Assembly: GCF_014905555.1 (NCBI RefSeq)
Contig: NZ_BNGS01000006.1
Location: 310,001-374,000 of the forward strand
Origin: Streptomyces sp. Y2F8-2
GTDB taxonomy: Bacteria > Actinomycetota > Actinomycetes > Streptomycetales > Streptomycetaceae
Length of the DNA: 64,000 nt
Direction: 5' to 3'
Shown here: positions 31,946 to 40,052 of the stretch, piece after piece
How the letters are laid out: each line of letters starts with the position of its first letter
Numbering within the stretch: the stretch's first letter is position 1
Position numbers and translations under genes: made by a program
Notes under the pieces: generated by a model
Databases searched by the model: none
Told to the model about the DNA's origin: nothing
What the model saw: the letters and a program-made list of their open reading frames with translations, nothing else

Positions 31946-33316
31946 GCGCCAGCAGGGTCTTCGTCCTCTCCAGGGACGGAAAACCCCTCACGCCCTGCCA
32001 CCCCGCCCGCGCCCGCGAACTCCTTCGCAAGGGACGGGCCGTGGTCGCCAGGCAGGTCCCCTTCGCCATCCGGTTGAAAGACCGCACACATGCCCAGTCG
32101 GAGACCGACGGAGTGCAGTTGCGCATCGACCCCGGCTCCCAGGGCACCGGCCTCGCCCTCACCGACGAGAAGAAGGAAACCGACGAACAAGGCACCACGA
32201 TCACCGTTCGACGAGGCCTGATCACCTTCGAGCTCCAACACCGCGGCGCCCAGATCCGCGACCGCATGACACAACGGGCCGGTTACCGCCACAGACGGCG
32301 ATCCGCCAACCGCCGCTACCGAGCGCCCCGCGCCCGCGCGGACACGCCCCACGGGATGGCTCCCTCCGTCACTACGCCACCGCGTCGACACGACCGTCTC
32401 CTGGGCAGTCCGCCTGTGCCGGTACGCACCGGTCACCGAGATCCACGTCGAACACGCCGCCTTCGACACCCACTCCATGAGCCTGGGCCGACAGCTCACG
32501 GGGACCCAATACCAGCAGGGCACACTCGCCGGGACCGACGCGCGCGCCTACCTCCAAGAGATGTGGCGCAGCGCCTGCGCCTACTGCGGTGCCACGGGCG
32601 TGCCCCTGAACATCGACCATGTCCGGCCCAGAAGCCGAGGAGGCTCGGACCGCATCTGGAACCTCGTCCTGGCCTGCGTGCCCTGCAACAAGGCCAAAGG
32701 CAACCTGCCCGTCGACGTCTTCCTGGCCCACAGGCCCGACCGACTGGCACAGATCCTCGCCCAGGCCAGACCACCGCTTCGCGACGCCGCTGCCATGAAT
32801 ACGACCCTCTGCCGGCTCACCGAGGCGCTCACCGCACTCGGCAGGCCAGTGCACCCCCGGTCGGGCCACCGTACGAAGGGGAACCGAGCCGCCACGGGCC
32901 TGCCCAAGACGCACACCCAGGACGCGCTGTGCGTCGGACGCCTCGATCACGAGAGCGGCGACATGATCGTCCGGATCCCCGCACACGTCCTCATCGCCAA
33001 GGCCACCGGACGCGGCTCCTACGCCCGCACCACACCCGACCGGCACGGGTTCCCCCGCCTGCGGCGCGCCCGCGCCAAGCAGCACTTCGGATACGTCACC
33101 GGAGACCTCGTACGTGCCGTCGTGCCGTCCGGCAAGCGGGCGGGCACGTGGACCGGACGGATCTCCGTTCGCGCCCGAGGGCAGCACAGCCTCTCTACGC
33201 CGGCCGGACGGATCAACGTCTCCCACTGGAATCTGCGGCTCGTGCAGCGCGGCGACGGGTACGGCTACGGCACCCGGCCGGAACCCGCGCCGTCAACATC
33301 TCGAAAAACCTGTTGA
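31660..33316 (+). pseudogene. iscB: IscB-type RNA-guided endonuclease, frameshifted
   Basis: Two overlapping frames join to one IscB. Frame A (to about 32332): PLMP-like domain from 31951 (VFVLSRDGKPLTPCHPARA), RuvC-I with catalytic Asp (LRIDPGSQGTGLAL), Arg-rich bridge helix (RAGYRHRRRSANRRYRAPR). Frame B (from about 32333): GWLPPSLRHRVDTTVSW, RuvC-II Glu in VTEIHVEHAAFD, HNH domain (CAYCGATG, NIDHVRPRSRGGSDR, CVPCNKAKGN), RuvC-III LPKTHTQDALCVG. All catalytic residues remain, so the lesion (one extra base or two missing at about 32330-32345) is recent, or a sequencing error, or programmed. ATG 31660 has GGGAGG upstream. No TnpA transposase is adjacent. The family uses an omega RNA to cleave DNA and is ancestral to Cas9. 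Confidence 0.85.
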
Positions 33317-33587
33317 TTGGGTCCCGACAGCTTCTTAGGGTGTGTCGTACAGCTGAGAGGAGGTGGTTCGGCGAATGTATGAAAACCGGACAGCTGAGGT
33401 GGCTGCGGGCTAGCGGCCCGTCACCACACCCAGTGCGGCGCCGGACCAGCGCGTGTGAGATGCGCGCAGCCGGCCAATCCAACGCAGTCACCCGGCCCGC
33501 GGGCTCGCCGGTACGTCCGGCCGGCTCCTTCGTCTACTGGCGGAGGACCTGAGCTCGCGGGTCGTCTGCGTTTTCGGGCACCGAGAC
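33317..33587. other. Gene-free stretch after iscB, possible element end
   Basis: Contains the direct repeat ACAGCTGAG at 33349-33357 and 33380-33388 (31-bp period), a hairpin CGGGC/GCCCG (33406-33420), and a short frame MYENRTAEVAAG that stops at once. IS200/IS605-type elements that carry iscB end in short palindromes, so the right end of the island may be here; I could not fix it. Confidence 0.35.
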
Positions 33588-34370
33588 TCAGGGGCTGAGG
33601 CGTTCCACGCGCCAGCTGCCGTCCGGTTCCGCGACGTAGCGGAGGCGGTCGTGGAGGCGGTTTTCGCGGCCTTGCCAGAACTCGACCGTCGAGGGTGCGA
33701 TGCGGAAGCCGCCCCAGTGCGGGGGGACCGGGACCTGGGCGCCCTCGGGGTAGCGGGTGGTGAGCTCCTGGTAGGTGGCGTCGAGTTCGGCGCGGGAGTA
33801 GATGATCGAGGACTGGGTGCTGGCCCAGGCACCGAGCTGGGAGCCGTGGGGGCGGGTGCGGAAGTAGGCGGCGGTTTCGTCGCGGCCGGTGCGGCGGGCG
33901 GTGCCGGTGACGATCACCTGGCGGGCCATGGGGTGCCAGGGGAAGAGCAGGGAGACGTAGGGGTTGGCGGCGAGGTCCTGGGCCTTGCGGGAGTCGTAGT
34001 TGGTGTAGAAGACGAAGCCCTGTTCGTCGTACTGCTTCATCAGGACGGTGCGGGAGCTGGGGCGTCCTTCGGCGTCGGCGGTGGAGACGATCATCGCGTT
34101 CGGTTCGTAGATCATTCCGGCGATGGCGGCCTGGGCTGCCTGTTTGAACCAGCGGGCGAACTGGTCCATGGGGTGGGGGGCGAGCGTGGATTCGTCGAGG
34201 CCTTCGGCGCGGTAGTGGGCTCGCATTTCTGCGGGGTTGGCGGACAGGTCCTCGGCGGGGCCTTCGGCCGCGCGTTCGACGATGGGTTCGATAACCGGGT
34301 CCGTCGTGGATTTGGCGGCAGGGTGAACGGGGTGCTGGGCTGCGGGTTCGTCCGGGTAGCGGTCGGTCAC
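33588..34370 (-). CDS. pdxH: Pyridoxamine 5'-phosphate oxidase
   Basis: 260 aa, slightly longer than usual because of a Pro-rich N-terminal tail. Conserved FMN/PLP residues: SSRTVLMKQYDEQGFVFYTNYDSRKAQDL, LFPWHPMARQVIVTG, RPHGSQLGAWASTQSS and the C-terminal PPHWGGFRIAP...RLHDRLRY...WRVERLSP. It oxidises PNP/PMP to PLP with FMN, last step of the salvage pathway. Start GTG 34368-34370 (VTDRYPDEP); a more upstream ATG frame also exists but has no conserved sequence. Divergent from citrate synthase; a 13-bp palindrome lies between. Confidence 0.93.
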   Translation of the reverse strand: MTDRYPDEPAAQHPVHPAAKSTTDPVIEPIVERAAEGPAEDLSANPAEMRAHYRAEGLDESTLAPHPMDQFARWFKQAAQAAIAGMIYEPNAMIVSTADAEGRPSSRTVLMKQYDEQGFVFYTNYDSRKAQDLAANPYVSLLFPWHPMARQVIVTGTARRTGRDETAAYFRTRPHGSQLGAWASTQSSIIYSRAELDATYQELTTRYPEGAQVPVPPHWGGFRIAPSTVEFWQGRENRLHDRLRYVAEPDGSWRVERLSP

Positions 34371-34453
34371 GTCGTCATCTTGCCGTACGCGCCCGGGGGC
34401 CTTCGGCGGCTTGTGGACAGTGGGCACGGTGCGGGTGGGCTTCATCACTGTGT

Positions 34454-34466
34454 GGCACTGAGTGCC
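34454..34466. promoter_or_regulatory. Palindrome between pdxH and citrate synthase
   Basis: GGCACT-G-AGTGCC, perfect 6-bp arms; a further half site GTGGCACT occurs at 34484-34491. The 286-bp divergent region 34371-34656 holds no other gene signal. Confidence 0.4.
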
Positions 34467-34656
34467 GCTTGGTCTCCCCAAAGGTGGCACTCGGGGATAT
34501 CGTGCAGATGCCGTTCGGGTTGGGTGACCGCCGACCGATCGGGGCATCAACCGGGGTGACCGTTTCGGACCGCGAGTTTTCGAGAACGACCGCTAAAGAC
34601 CGTGGAGCCGGGGCGGCGCACCCCTTTCCGCCGTACACATCACGAGGAGCCGCCTG

Positions 34657-35757
34657 ATGTCCGATTTCGTACCCGGGCTCGAGGGAGTCGTCGCGTTCGA
34701 GACGGAGATCGCCGAGCCGGACAAGGAGGGCGGTGCCCTGCGGTACCGGGGCGTCGACATCGAGGACCTGGTCGGCCATGTCTCGTTCGGCAACGTGTGG
34801 GGGCTGCTCGTGGACGGCGCCTTCAACCCCGGACTGCCGCCCGCCGAGCCGTTCCCGATCCCGGTGCACTCCGGCGACATCCGTGTGGACGTGCAGTCCG
34901 CGCTGGCCATGCTCGCCCCGGTGTGGGGCCTGAAACCGCTGCTGGACATCGACGTGGAGCAGGCCCGCGACGACCTGGCCAGGGCCGCCGTCATGGCGCT
35001 TTCGTACGTCGCCCAGTCGGCGCGCGGCCAGGGTCTTCCGATGGTGCCGCAGCGGGAGATCGACAAGGCGCGGTCCGTCGTGGAACGGTTCATGATCCGC
35101 TGGCGGGGCGAGCCGGACCCGAAGCACGTCGCGGCCGTCGACGCGTACTGGACGTCGGCTGCCGAGCACGGCATGAACGCCTCGACCTTCACCGCGCGGG
35201 TGATCGCCTCCACGGGCGCGGACGTGGCCGCGGCGCTGTCGGGTGCCGTGGGTGCCATGTCGGGGCCGCTGCACGGCGGTGCGCCCTCCCGTGTGCTCGG
35301 CATGATCGAGGAGATCGAGCGCACCGGTGACGCGGAGGCCTATGTGAAGGGCGCCCTGGACCGGGGTGAGCGGCTGATGGGCTTCGGCCACCGGGTGTAC
35401 CGGGCCGAGGACCCGCGGGCGCGCGTGCTGCGCCGTACCGCCCGTGAGCTGGGCGCGCCGCGTTTCGAGATCGCGGAGGCGCTGGAGAAGGCGGCTCTGG
35501 AGGAGTTGCACAACCGCCGTCCGGACCGTGTGCTCGCCACGAACGTGGAGTTCTGGGCGGCGATCGTGCTGGACTTCGCCGAGGTCCCGGCGCACATGTT
35601 CACGTCGATGTTCACGTGTGCGCGTACGGCCGGCTGGTCGGCGCACATCCTGGAGCAGAAGCGCACGGGCCGCCTGGTGCGCCCGTCGGCCCGCTATGTG
35701 GGCCCCGGGCCGCGCAGCCCCCAGGAGATCGAGGGGTACGCGGACATCGCGCACTGA
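34657..35757 (+). CDS. Citrate synthase family protein
   Basis: 366 aa. Citrate synthase signatures GAMSGPLHGGAPSRVLGMI (catalytic His) and ERLMGFGHRVYRAEDPR (second His and Arg), Asp near RPDRVLATNVEF. It condenses acetyl-CoA (or propionyl-CoA) with oxaloacetate. The N terminus (EGVVAFETEIAEPDKEGGALRYRGVDIEDLV) is that of the shorter actinobacterial 'citrate synthase 2' type; it is not necessarily the housekeeping enzyme. ATG 34657 with ACGAGGAGCC RBS. The last codons are the first of five 30-bp repeats. Confidence 0.92.
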   Translation: MSDFVPGLEGVVAFETEIAEPDKEGGALRYRGVDIEDLVGHVSFGNVWGLLVDGAFNPGLPPAEPFPIPVHSGDIRVDVQSALAMLAPVWGLKPLLDIDVEQARDDLARAAVMALSYVAQSARGQGLPMVPQREIDKARSVVERFMIRWRGEPDPKHVAAVDAYWTSAAEHGMNASTFTARVIASTGADVAAALSGAVGAMSGPLHGGAPSRVLGMIEEIERTGDAEAYVKGALDRGERLMGFGHRVYRAEDPRARVLRRTARELGAPRFEIAEALEKAALEELHNRRPDRVLATNVEFWAAIVLDFAEVPAHMFTSMFTCARTAGWSAHILEQKRTGRLVRPSARYVGPGPRSPQEIEGYADIAH

Positions 35758-35897
35758 CGGCGAGCTGCCCGGGGCCTCCCGCACTGACGGCGAGCGGCCC
35801 GGGACCTCCCGCACCGACGGCGAGCGGCCCGGGACCTCCCGCACCGACGACGGGCGGCCCAGGACCTTCGCACCGACGACGGGGCGGCCTGGGCTGT
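35751..35897. repeat. Five 30-bp tandem repeats at the end of the citrate synthase gene
   Basis: Unit: GCACTGACGG CGAGCGGCCC then GGGACCTCCC. Units begin at 35751, 35781, 35811, 35841 and 35870; the first four are nearly identical, the fifth decayed. Unit 1 includes the citrate synthase stop codon (35755-35757). On the minus strand the array is an open frame with a 10-residue repeat of type REVPGRSPSV. Confidence 0.92.
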
Positions 35898-35899
35898 CC

Positions 35900-36496
35900 T
35901 CAGCCCAGCGCCTCCTCCAGCAGGGCGGCCCACTGCGCCACCACTCGTTCGCGGCGGGCGGCGTCGTCGGTGAGGAGGTTCGCGAGGCCCAGGCCGCGGG
36001 CCATGTCCAGCAGGCCCTGGACCGTTTCGCGGACGCCCGGCCTCCGCTCGTCGGCGCGGAGCAGGTCGACGGCGATGCGGTGGGTCTCGCGGCCGACGCG
36101 GGCCTCCAGCTCGGTCACGCGGGGGCGCAGCTGCTCCTCGTTCGAGGCGGCGACCCACAGGTGCAGGGCCGCCCGGAACAGCGGCCCGGTGTAGAGGTCG
36201 ACGAGGGCCGCGACCACCGCGCGGCGGTCGGCGGCCCCGTGCGGGAACAGGGCCCTCAGCGCGGTGGAGCGCTCCTCGGCGACGTACTCGACGGCCGCCG
36301 TGAACAGGTCCTCCCGGGTCGGGAAGTGGTGCTGGGCGGCGCCCCGGGAGACGCCGGCGCGTTCGGCGACGACCAGGACGGTGGAGCCGGCCCATCCGTG
36401 GTCGGCGAGGCAGTCCACGGCGGCCTGGAGGAGCCGTTGCCGGGTGGCCCGGCTGCGGTCCTGCTTGGGCACGCGCTCGCGTTCGACTGTGTTCAC
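35900..36496 (-). CDS. TetR-family transcriptional regulator
   Basis: 198 aa. N-terminal TetR HTH (RATRQRLLQAAVDCLADHGWAGSTVLVVAERAGVSRGAAQHHFPTREDLF) and a helical ligand domain with the actinobacterial C-terminal pattern. Last gene of the eight-gene catabolic operon; its GTG (36494-36496) overlaps the stop of the enoyl-CoA hydratase by 4 bp with GGGTGG upstream; an ATG at 36505 is an alternative. As usual for such operons it probably represses them in the absence of an acyl-CoA ligand; the palindrome at 46075-46088 is the likely operator. Confidence 0.88.
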   Translation of the reverse strand: MNTVERERVPKQDRSRATRQRLLQAAVDCLADHGWAGSTVLVVAERAGVSRGAAQHHFPTREDLFTAAVEYVAEERSTALRALFPHGAADRRAVVAALVDLYTGPLFRAALHLWVAASNEEQLRPRVTELEARVGRETHRIAVDLLRADERRPGVRETVQGLLDMARGLGLANLLTDDAARRERVVAQWAALLEEALG

Positions 36497-37230
36497 ACCA
36501 CCCATGAGGGTTCCCGTCGTTCCAGGAAGGCCGTCATTCCCTCGCGGGCCTGCGGGGAGGAGAACAGCCGGGCCGAGAGCGCGGTCAGGTCGGCCGCGTC
36601 CCGGTCGAAGGTCTGCAGCACAGTAGCGGTGAGGAGCCGCTTGGTCTCCGCCAGGGCCTGGGGTGCGGCCCGGCGCAGTCCGTCGAGCATGGGTTCGAGC
36701 ACTTGGTCGACGTCGTCGCCGGTGGCGGTGAGCAGGCCGGTGCGTACGGCTTCGGGGGCGTCGAAGCGTTCGCCGGTGAGGTAGTGGCGGGCGAGGGCGC
36801 GGGGGTCGGTGCGGGGCAGCAGGGTCAGGGAGATCACGGCGGGGGCGACCCCGATGCGTACCTCGGTGAAGGCGAAGGTCGCCTCGGTGGACGCGGCGGC
36901 GATGTCGCAGGCGCCCAGCAGGCCGAGGCCGCCCGCCCGTACGTGCCCGGTCACCCGGGCGACGACGGGTCGGGGCAGCTCGACGATCTGCCGCAGTAGT
37001 CCGACCAGGGCGTCCGGGGGCGGTGGGTCGCGCAGGTCGGCGCCCGCGCAGAAGGTGGTGCCTGTGTGGGTGAGGACGACGGCGCGGACGTCGCGGTCCT
37101 TGCCGCAGGCGGTGAGCGCGTCGGCCAGGCCGCGGACGAGTGCGGCCGACAGGGCGTTGCGGTTGGCGGGCGAGTCGAGGGTGAGGGTGGTGATGCCGCG
37201 GTCGTGGGCGATGCGGACGAGGTCGGTCAT
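36493..37230 (-). CDS. Enoyl-CoA hydratase/isomerase family protein
   Basis: 245 aa, crotonase fold. Start ITTLTLDSPANRNALSAALVRGL; oxyanion motif GTTFCAGADLRDPP; active-site helix region VTGHVRAGGLGLLGACDIAAAS and FAFTEVRIGVAPA. The two Glu of classical hydratases are not both evident (AGGLGLLGAC has none; VRIGVAPA lacks Glu), so isomerase or thioesterase activity is possible. ATG 37228-37230 overlaps the stop of the ligase gene by 4 bp (ATGA). Part of the eight-gene operon. Confidence 0.88.
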   Translation of the reverse strand: MTDLVRIAHDRGITTLTLDSPANRNALSAALVRGLADALTACGKDRDVRAVVLTHTGTTFCAGADLRDPPPPDALVGLLRQIVELPRPVVARVTGHVRAGGLGLLGACDIAAASTEATFAFTEVRIGVAPAVISLTLLPRTDPRALARHYLTGERFDAPEAVRTGLLTATGDDVDQVLEPMLDGLRRAAPQALAETKRLLTATVLQTFDRDAADLTALSARLFSSPQAREGMTAFLERREPSWVV

Positions 37231-38792
37231 ATCCGCTCCCTGAGCTGTCGGCGGAGGATCTTCCCGGAGGCGGCACGGGGCACGCCGTCGATGAAGGTGA
37301 CGTTGCGGACGCGTTTGTAGGGGGCGACGCGTTCGGCGACGTACATCATGACCTCGCCCTCGGAGAGGTCGTCGGCGCCCGCCCGGCGGACGACGAAGGC
37401 GTGGGGGACCTCGTTGTGGTCGTCGTTGTAGACGCCGATGACGGCGGCGTCCGCGATGCGGGGGTGGGTGAGGAGGAGGGCTTCGAGTTCGGCGGGGGCC
37501 ACCTGGAAGCCCTTGTACTTGATGAGTTCCTTCACGCGGTCGACGACGAACAGCCAGCCGTGGGCGTCGACGTACCCGACGTCCCCGGTGTGCAGCCAGC
37601 CGTCGCGGTCGATCATCGCGTCGGTGGCCTCGGGCCGCCCCAGGTAGCCCTTCATCACCTGGGGGCCGCGGATGGCGATCTCGCCGGCCTGGCCGACGCC
37701 GAGGTCCTTGTCGGGGTCGTCGAGGGACAGGATGCGCATCTCGGTGCCGGCGACCAGTTTGCCGACGGTGCCGGGGGGCGCGTCGTGGGCGTCGAGGGGG
37801 ACGACGTGGGTGCACGGGGACAGTTCCGTCATGCCGTACCCCTGGCCGATGGGCGGCAGGCCGAGGCGCTGGGCGCAGGCCACGGCCAGCTTGGCGTCCA
37901 GGGGGGCGGCGGCGCTGATGATGTACTTCAGCGACGACAGGTCGTACTGGGCGACGACCGGGTGCTTGGCGAGGGCGAGCACGATCGGCGGGGCCACGTA
38001 CAGGCCGGTGATGCGGTGGTCCTGGATGGCCGCGAGGAAGGAGTCCAGGTCGAAGCGGGGCAGCACGACGACGGTGGCGCCCTGCCGCAGGGGGGCGTTC
38101 ATGAGGGCCGTCATGCCGTAGATGTGGAAGAAGGGCAGCACGGCGAGGATGCGCTCGCCGGGCCCCGTGCCGATGAGGGGCCGGATCTGCGCGAGGTTGG
38201 TGGCGATCTGGCGGTGGGTGAGCATGACGCCTTTGGGGATGCCGGTCGTCCCGGACGAGTACGGGAGCGCGGCGATGTCCTGCACCGGGTCGATGACGAC
38301 CTGGGGCTCCGGCGCGGTGGAGGCCAGCATGTCGATCAGCGACCGGTGGCCGGGCGCGCTGTCGCAGACGAGGATCTCCTCGACGCCGCCCGAGAGTTCC
38401 GCGGCGCGGCGGGCCGTCTGAAGGAGCGGTGAGACGGTGATGATCCAGCGGGCCGCGGAGTCCCGCAGCTGCTTGGCGAACTCCTCGGCCGTGGCCTGCG
38501 GGTGCACGGTGGTGACGGAGGCACCGGCGCGCGTGGCCGCGTAGAACGCGAGCGGGAAGGCGATCGTGTTCGGGCTGTGCAGCGCGAGCACGTCGCCCTT
38601 GCGCACGCCCGCCTCGGCGAGCGCGGCTGCGATCCGCCGGTGGAAACGGTCCAGTTGTTCGTAGGTGAGGGTGGTGCCGTCCGTGCCGTCGATGAGCGCG
38701 GGCAGCTCGGCGAACTCGGCGGCCCGGCCCAGCACGGCGTCGTGGATGGGGAGTTCGACGGGCGGGACGTCTGCGTACTCGCTGCGGAACAC
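37227..38792 (-). CDS. Cinnamate/4-coumarate:CoA ligase homologue
   Basis: 521 aa, ANL superfamily. Motifs PYSSGTTGIPKGV (177-189), GYGMTE, WLHTGDVGY, DRVKELIKYKGFQVAP and the catalytic Lys in ASGKILRRQL. Length and region agree with S. coelicolor ScCCL (SCO4383), the known cinnamate:CoA ligase. Residue 294, which is Ala in ScCCL and Gly in plant 4-coumarate ligases and influences substrate preference, is Ala here (IISAAAPL). The operon partners (carboxylase, AtuA-like) suggest that the natural substrate may be another acyl acid. Start GTG 38790-38792 with GAGGAGG. Confidence 0.9.
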   Translation of the reverse strand: MFRSEYADVPPVELPIHDAVLGRAAEFAELPALIDGTDGTTLTYEQLDRFHRRIAAALAEAGVRKGDVLALHSPNTIAFPLAFYAATRAGASVTTVHPQATAEEFAKQLRDSAARWIITVSPLLQTARRAAELSGGVEEILVCDSAPGHRSLIDMLASTAPEPQVVIDPVQDIAALPYSSGTTGIPKGVMLTHRQIATNLAQIRPLIGTGPGERILAVLPFFHIYGMTALMNAPLRQGATVVVLPRFDLDSFLAAIQDHRITGLYVAPPIVLALAKHPVVAQYDLSSLKYIISAAAPLDAKLAVACAQRLGLPPIGQGYGMTELSPCTHVVPLDAHDAPPGTVGKLVAGTEMRILSLDDPDKDLGVGQAGEIAIRGPQVMKGYLGRPEATDAMIDRDGWLHTGDVGYVDAHGWLFVVDRVKELIKYKGFQVAPAELEALLLTHPRIADAAVIGVYNDDHNEVPHAFVVRRAGADDLSEGEVMMYVAERVAPYKRVRNVTFIDGVPRAASGKILRRQLRERI

Positions 38793-38821
38793 TGTTCCTC
38801 CTCGCGCCGGCGCGCCGGTCG

Positions 38822-39955
38822 TCAGTACGACTTGGGCAGGCCCAGACTCTGGTGGGAGACGTAGTTGAGAATCATCTCCCGGCTCACCGGTGCGATACGA
38901 GACACGCGCGCGACCGTGATGAGGGAGGCGAGCCCGAACTCCCGGGTGAGGCCGTTGCCGCCGAGGGTGTGCACGGCCTGGTCGACGGCCTTCACACAGG
39001 CCTCCCCGGCCGCGTACTTGGCCATGTTGGCGGCCTCACCGGCGGCCGTGTCGTCCCCGGAGTCGTAGAGGAAGGCGGCCTTCTGCATCATCAGGCGGGC
39101 CAGTTCGAGGTCGATGTGCGCCTGCGCCAGGGGGTGCGCGATCGCCTGGTGGGAGCCGATGGGCTGCTGCCAGACGGTACGGTCGCGCGCGTACTCCACG
39201 GCACGGGAGACCGCGTAGCGGCCGAGGCCGATCGCGAAGGCGGCCGTCATGATGCGTTCGGGGTTGAGACCGGCGAAGAGCTGGAGGAGCCCGGCGTCCT
39301 CGTCGCCGACGAGGGCGTCGGCGGGCAGCCGTACGTCGTCCAGGGTCAGCTCGAACTGCTTCTCCCTGCCGGTGAGTTCCATGTCGATCTGCCGCCGCTC
39401 GAACCCGGGCGCGTCACGGGGGACGATGAACAGGCAGGGCTTGAGCCTCCCGGTGCGGGCGTCCTCGGTGCGGCCGACGACGAGGGTCGCGTCCGCGATG
39501 TCGACGCCGGAGATGAACACCTTGCGGCCGCTGAGGATCCAGTCGTCGCCGTCGCGGCGGGCGGTGGTGGTGATGCGGTGGGAGTTGGAACCGGCGTCGG
39601 GTTCGGTGATGCCGAAGGCCATGATGCCGGTGCCTTCGGCGATTGCGGGGAGCCAGGTCTGTTTCTGTTCCTCGGTGCCGAAGCGGGATATCACCGTGCC
39701 GCAGATGGCCGGTGAGACGACCAGCATGAGCAGGGGGCAACCGGCTGCGCCCAGCTCTTCCAGGACGATGGAGAGTTCTGCGATGCCTCCGCCTCCGCCT
39801 CCGTACTCCTCGGGGAGGTTGACGCCGAGGTAGCCGAGCTTGGCGGCTTCCGACCAGAGTTCGACGGGGTCGTGGCTGCGGCCGTGGCGGGTGCCGAGGG
39901 TGGCTACCGCTGTGCGGAGGGCTTTTTGTTCCTCGGATTCGATGAGGGGGCTCAT
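38822..39955 (-). CDS. Acyl-CoA dehydrogenase
   Basis: 377 aa. GIMAFGITEPDAGSNSHRI and the KVFISGVDIADATLVVGRTED region of the beta domain; C-terminal VKAVDQAVHTLGGNGLTREFGLASL. Comparable to isovaleryl/citronellyl-CoA type dehydrogenases (AtuD-like), which fits the AtuA-type neighbours. ATG 39953-39955 (MSPLIESEEQ). Follows the carboxylase alpha gene after a 97-bp gap with an extragenic palindrome and precedes the ligase by 29 bp. Confidence 0.9.
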   Translation of the reverse strand: MSPLIESEEQKALRTAVATLGTRHGRSHDPVELWSEAAKLGYLGVNLPEEYGGGGGGIAELSIVLEELGAAGCPLLMLVVSPAICGTVISRFGTEEQKQTWLPAIAEGTGIMAFGITEPDAGSNSHRITTTARRDGDDWILSGRKVFISGVDIADATLVVGRTEDARTGRLKPCLFIVPRDAPGFERRQIDMELTGREKQFELTLDDVRLPADALVGDEDAGLLQLFAGLNPERIMTAAFAIGLGRYAVSRAVEYARDRTVWQQPIGSHQAIAHPLAQAHIDLELARLMMQKAAFLYDSGDDTAAGEAANMAKYAAGEACVKAVDQAVHTLGGNGLTREFGLASLITVARVSRIAPVSREMILNYVSHQSLGLPKSY

Positions 39956-39989
39956 TGTTGTCTCCCGGGTGCGGGTCCGTTGTGGTTGC

Positions 39990-40050
39990 TCGCGCTCACG
40001 CGGCGGTAAGCCGCATATCGATACAGCCCCGCGCCCCTGACGGGGCGCTT
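39990..40050 (-). repeat. Streptomyces extragenic palindrome within an operon
   Basis: Minus strand: GCGCCCC GTCA GGGGCGC hairpin (40031-40048) followed by GGGGCTGTATCGATATGCGG. From memory a ubiquitous Streptomyces intergenic repeat. It sits between the carboxylase alpha and acyl-CoA dehydrogenase genes and could partly terminate or stabilise the operon mRNA. Confidence 0.6.
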
Positions 40051-40052
40051 CC

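Noticed and set aside
31640..33420. Group II intron around the endonuclease (starts like GTGCGCCC at 31651)
   Set aside because: No domain V-like sequence or reverse transcriptase is present; the protein is IscB.
34375..35844. 489-codon minus-strand frame with 10-residue repeats
   Set aside because: It is the antisense of citrate synthase plus the tandem array; repeats follow from the DNA repeat, not from selection on a protein.
35751..35897. CRISPR array
   Set aside because: The 30-bp units are directly adjacent with no variable spacers.
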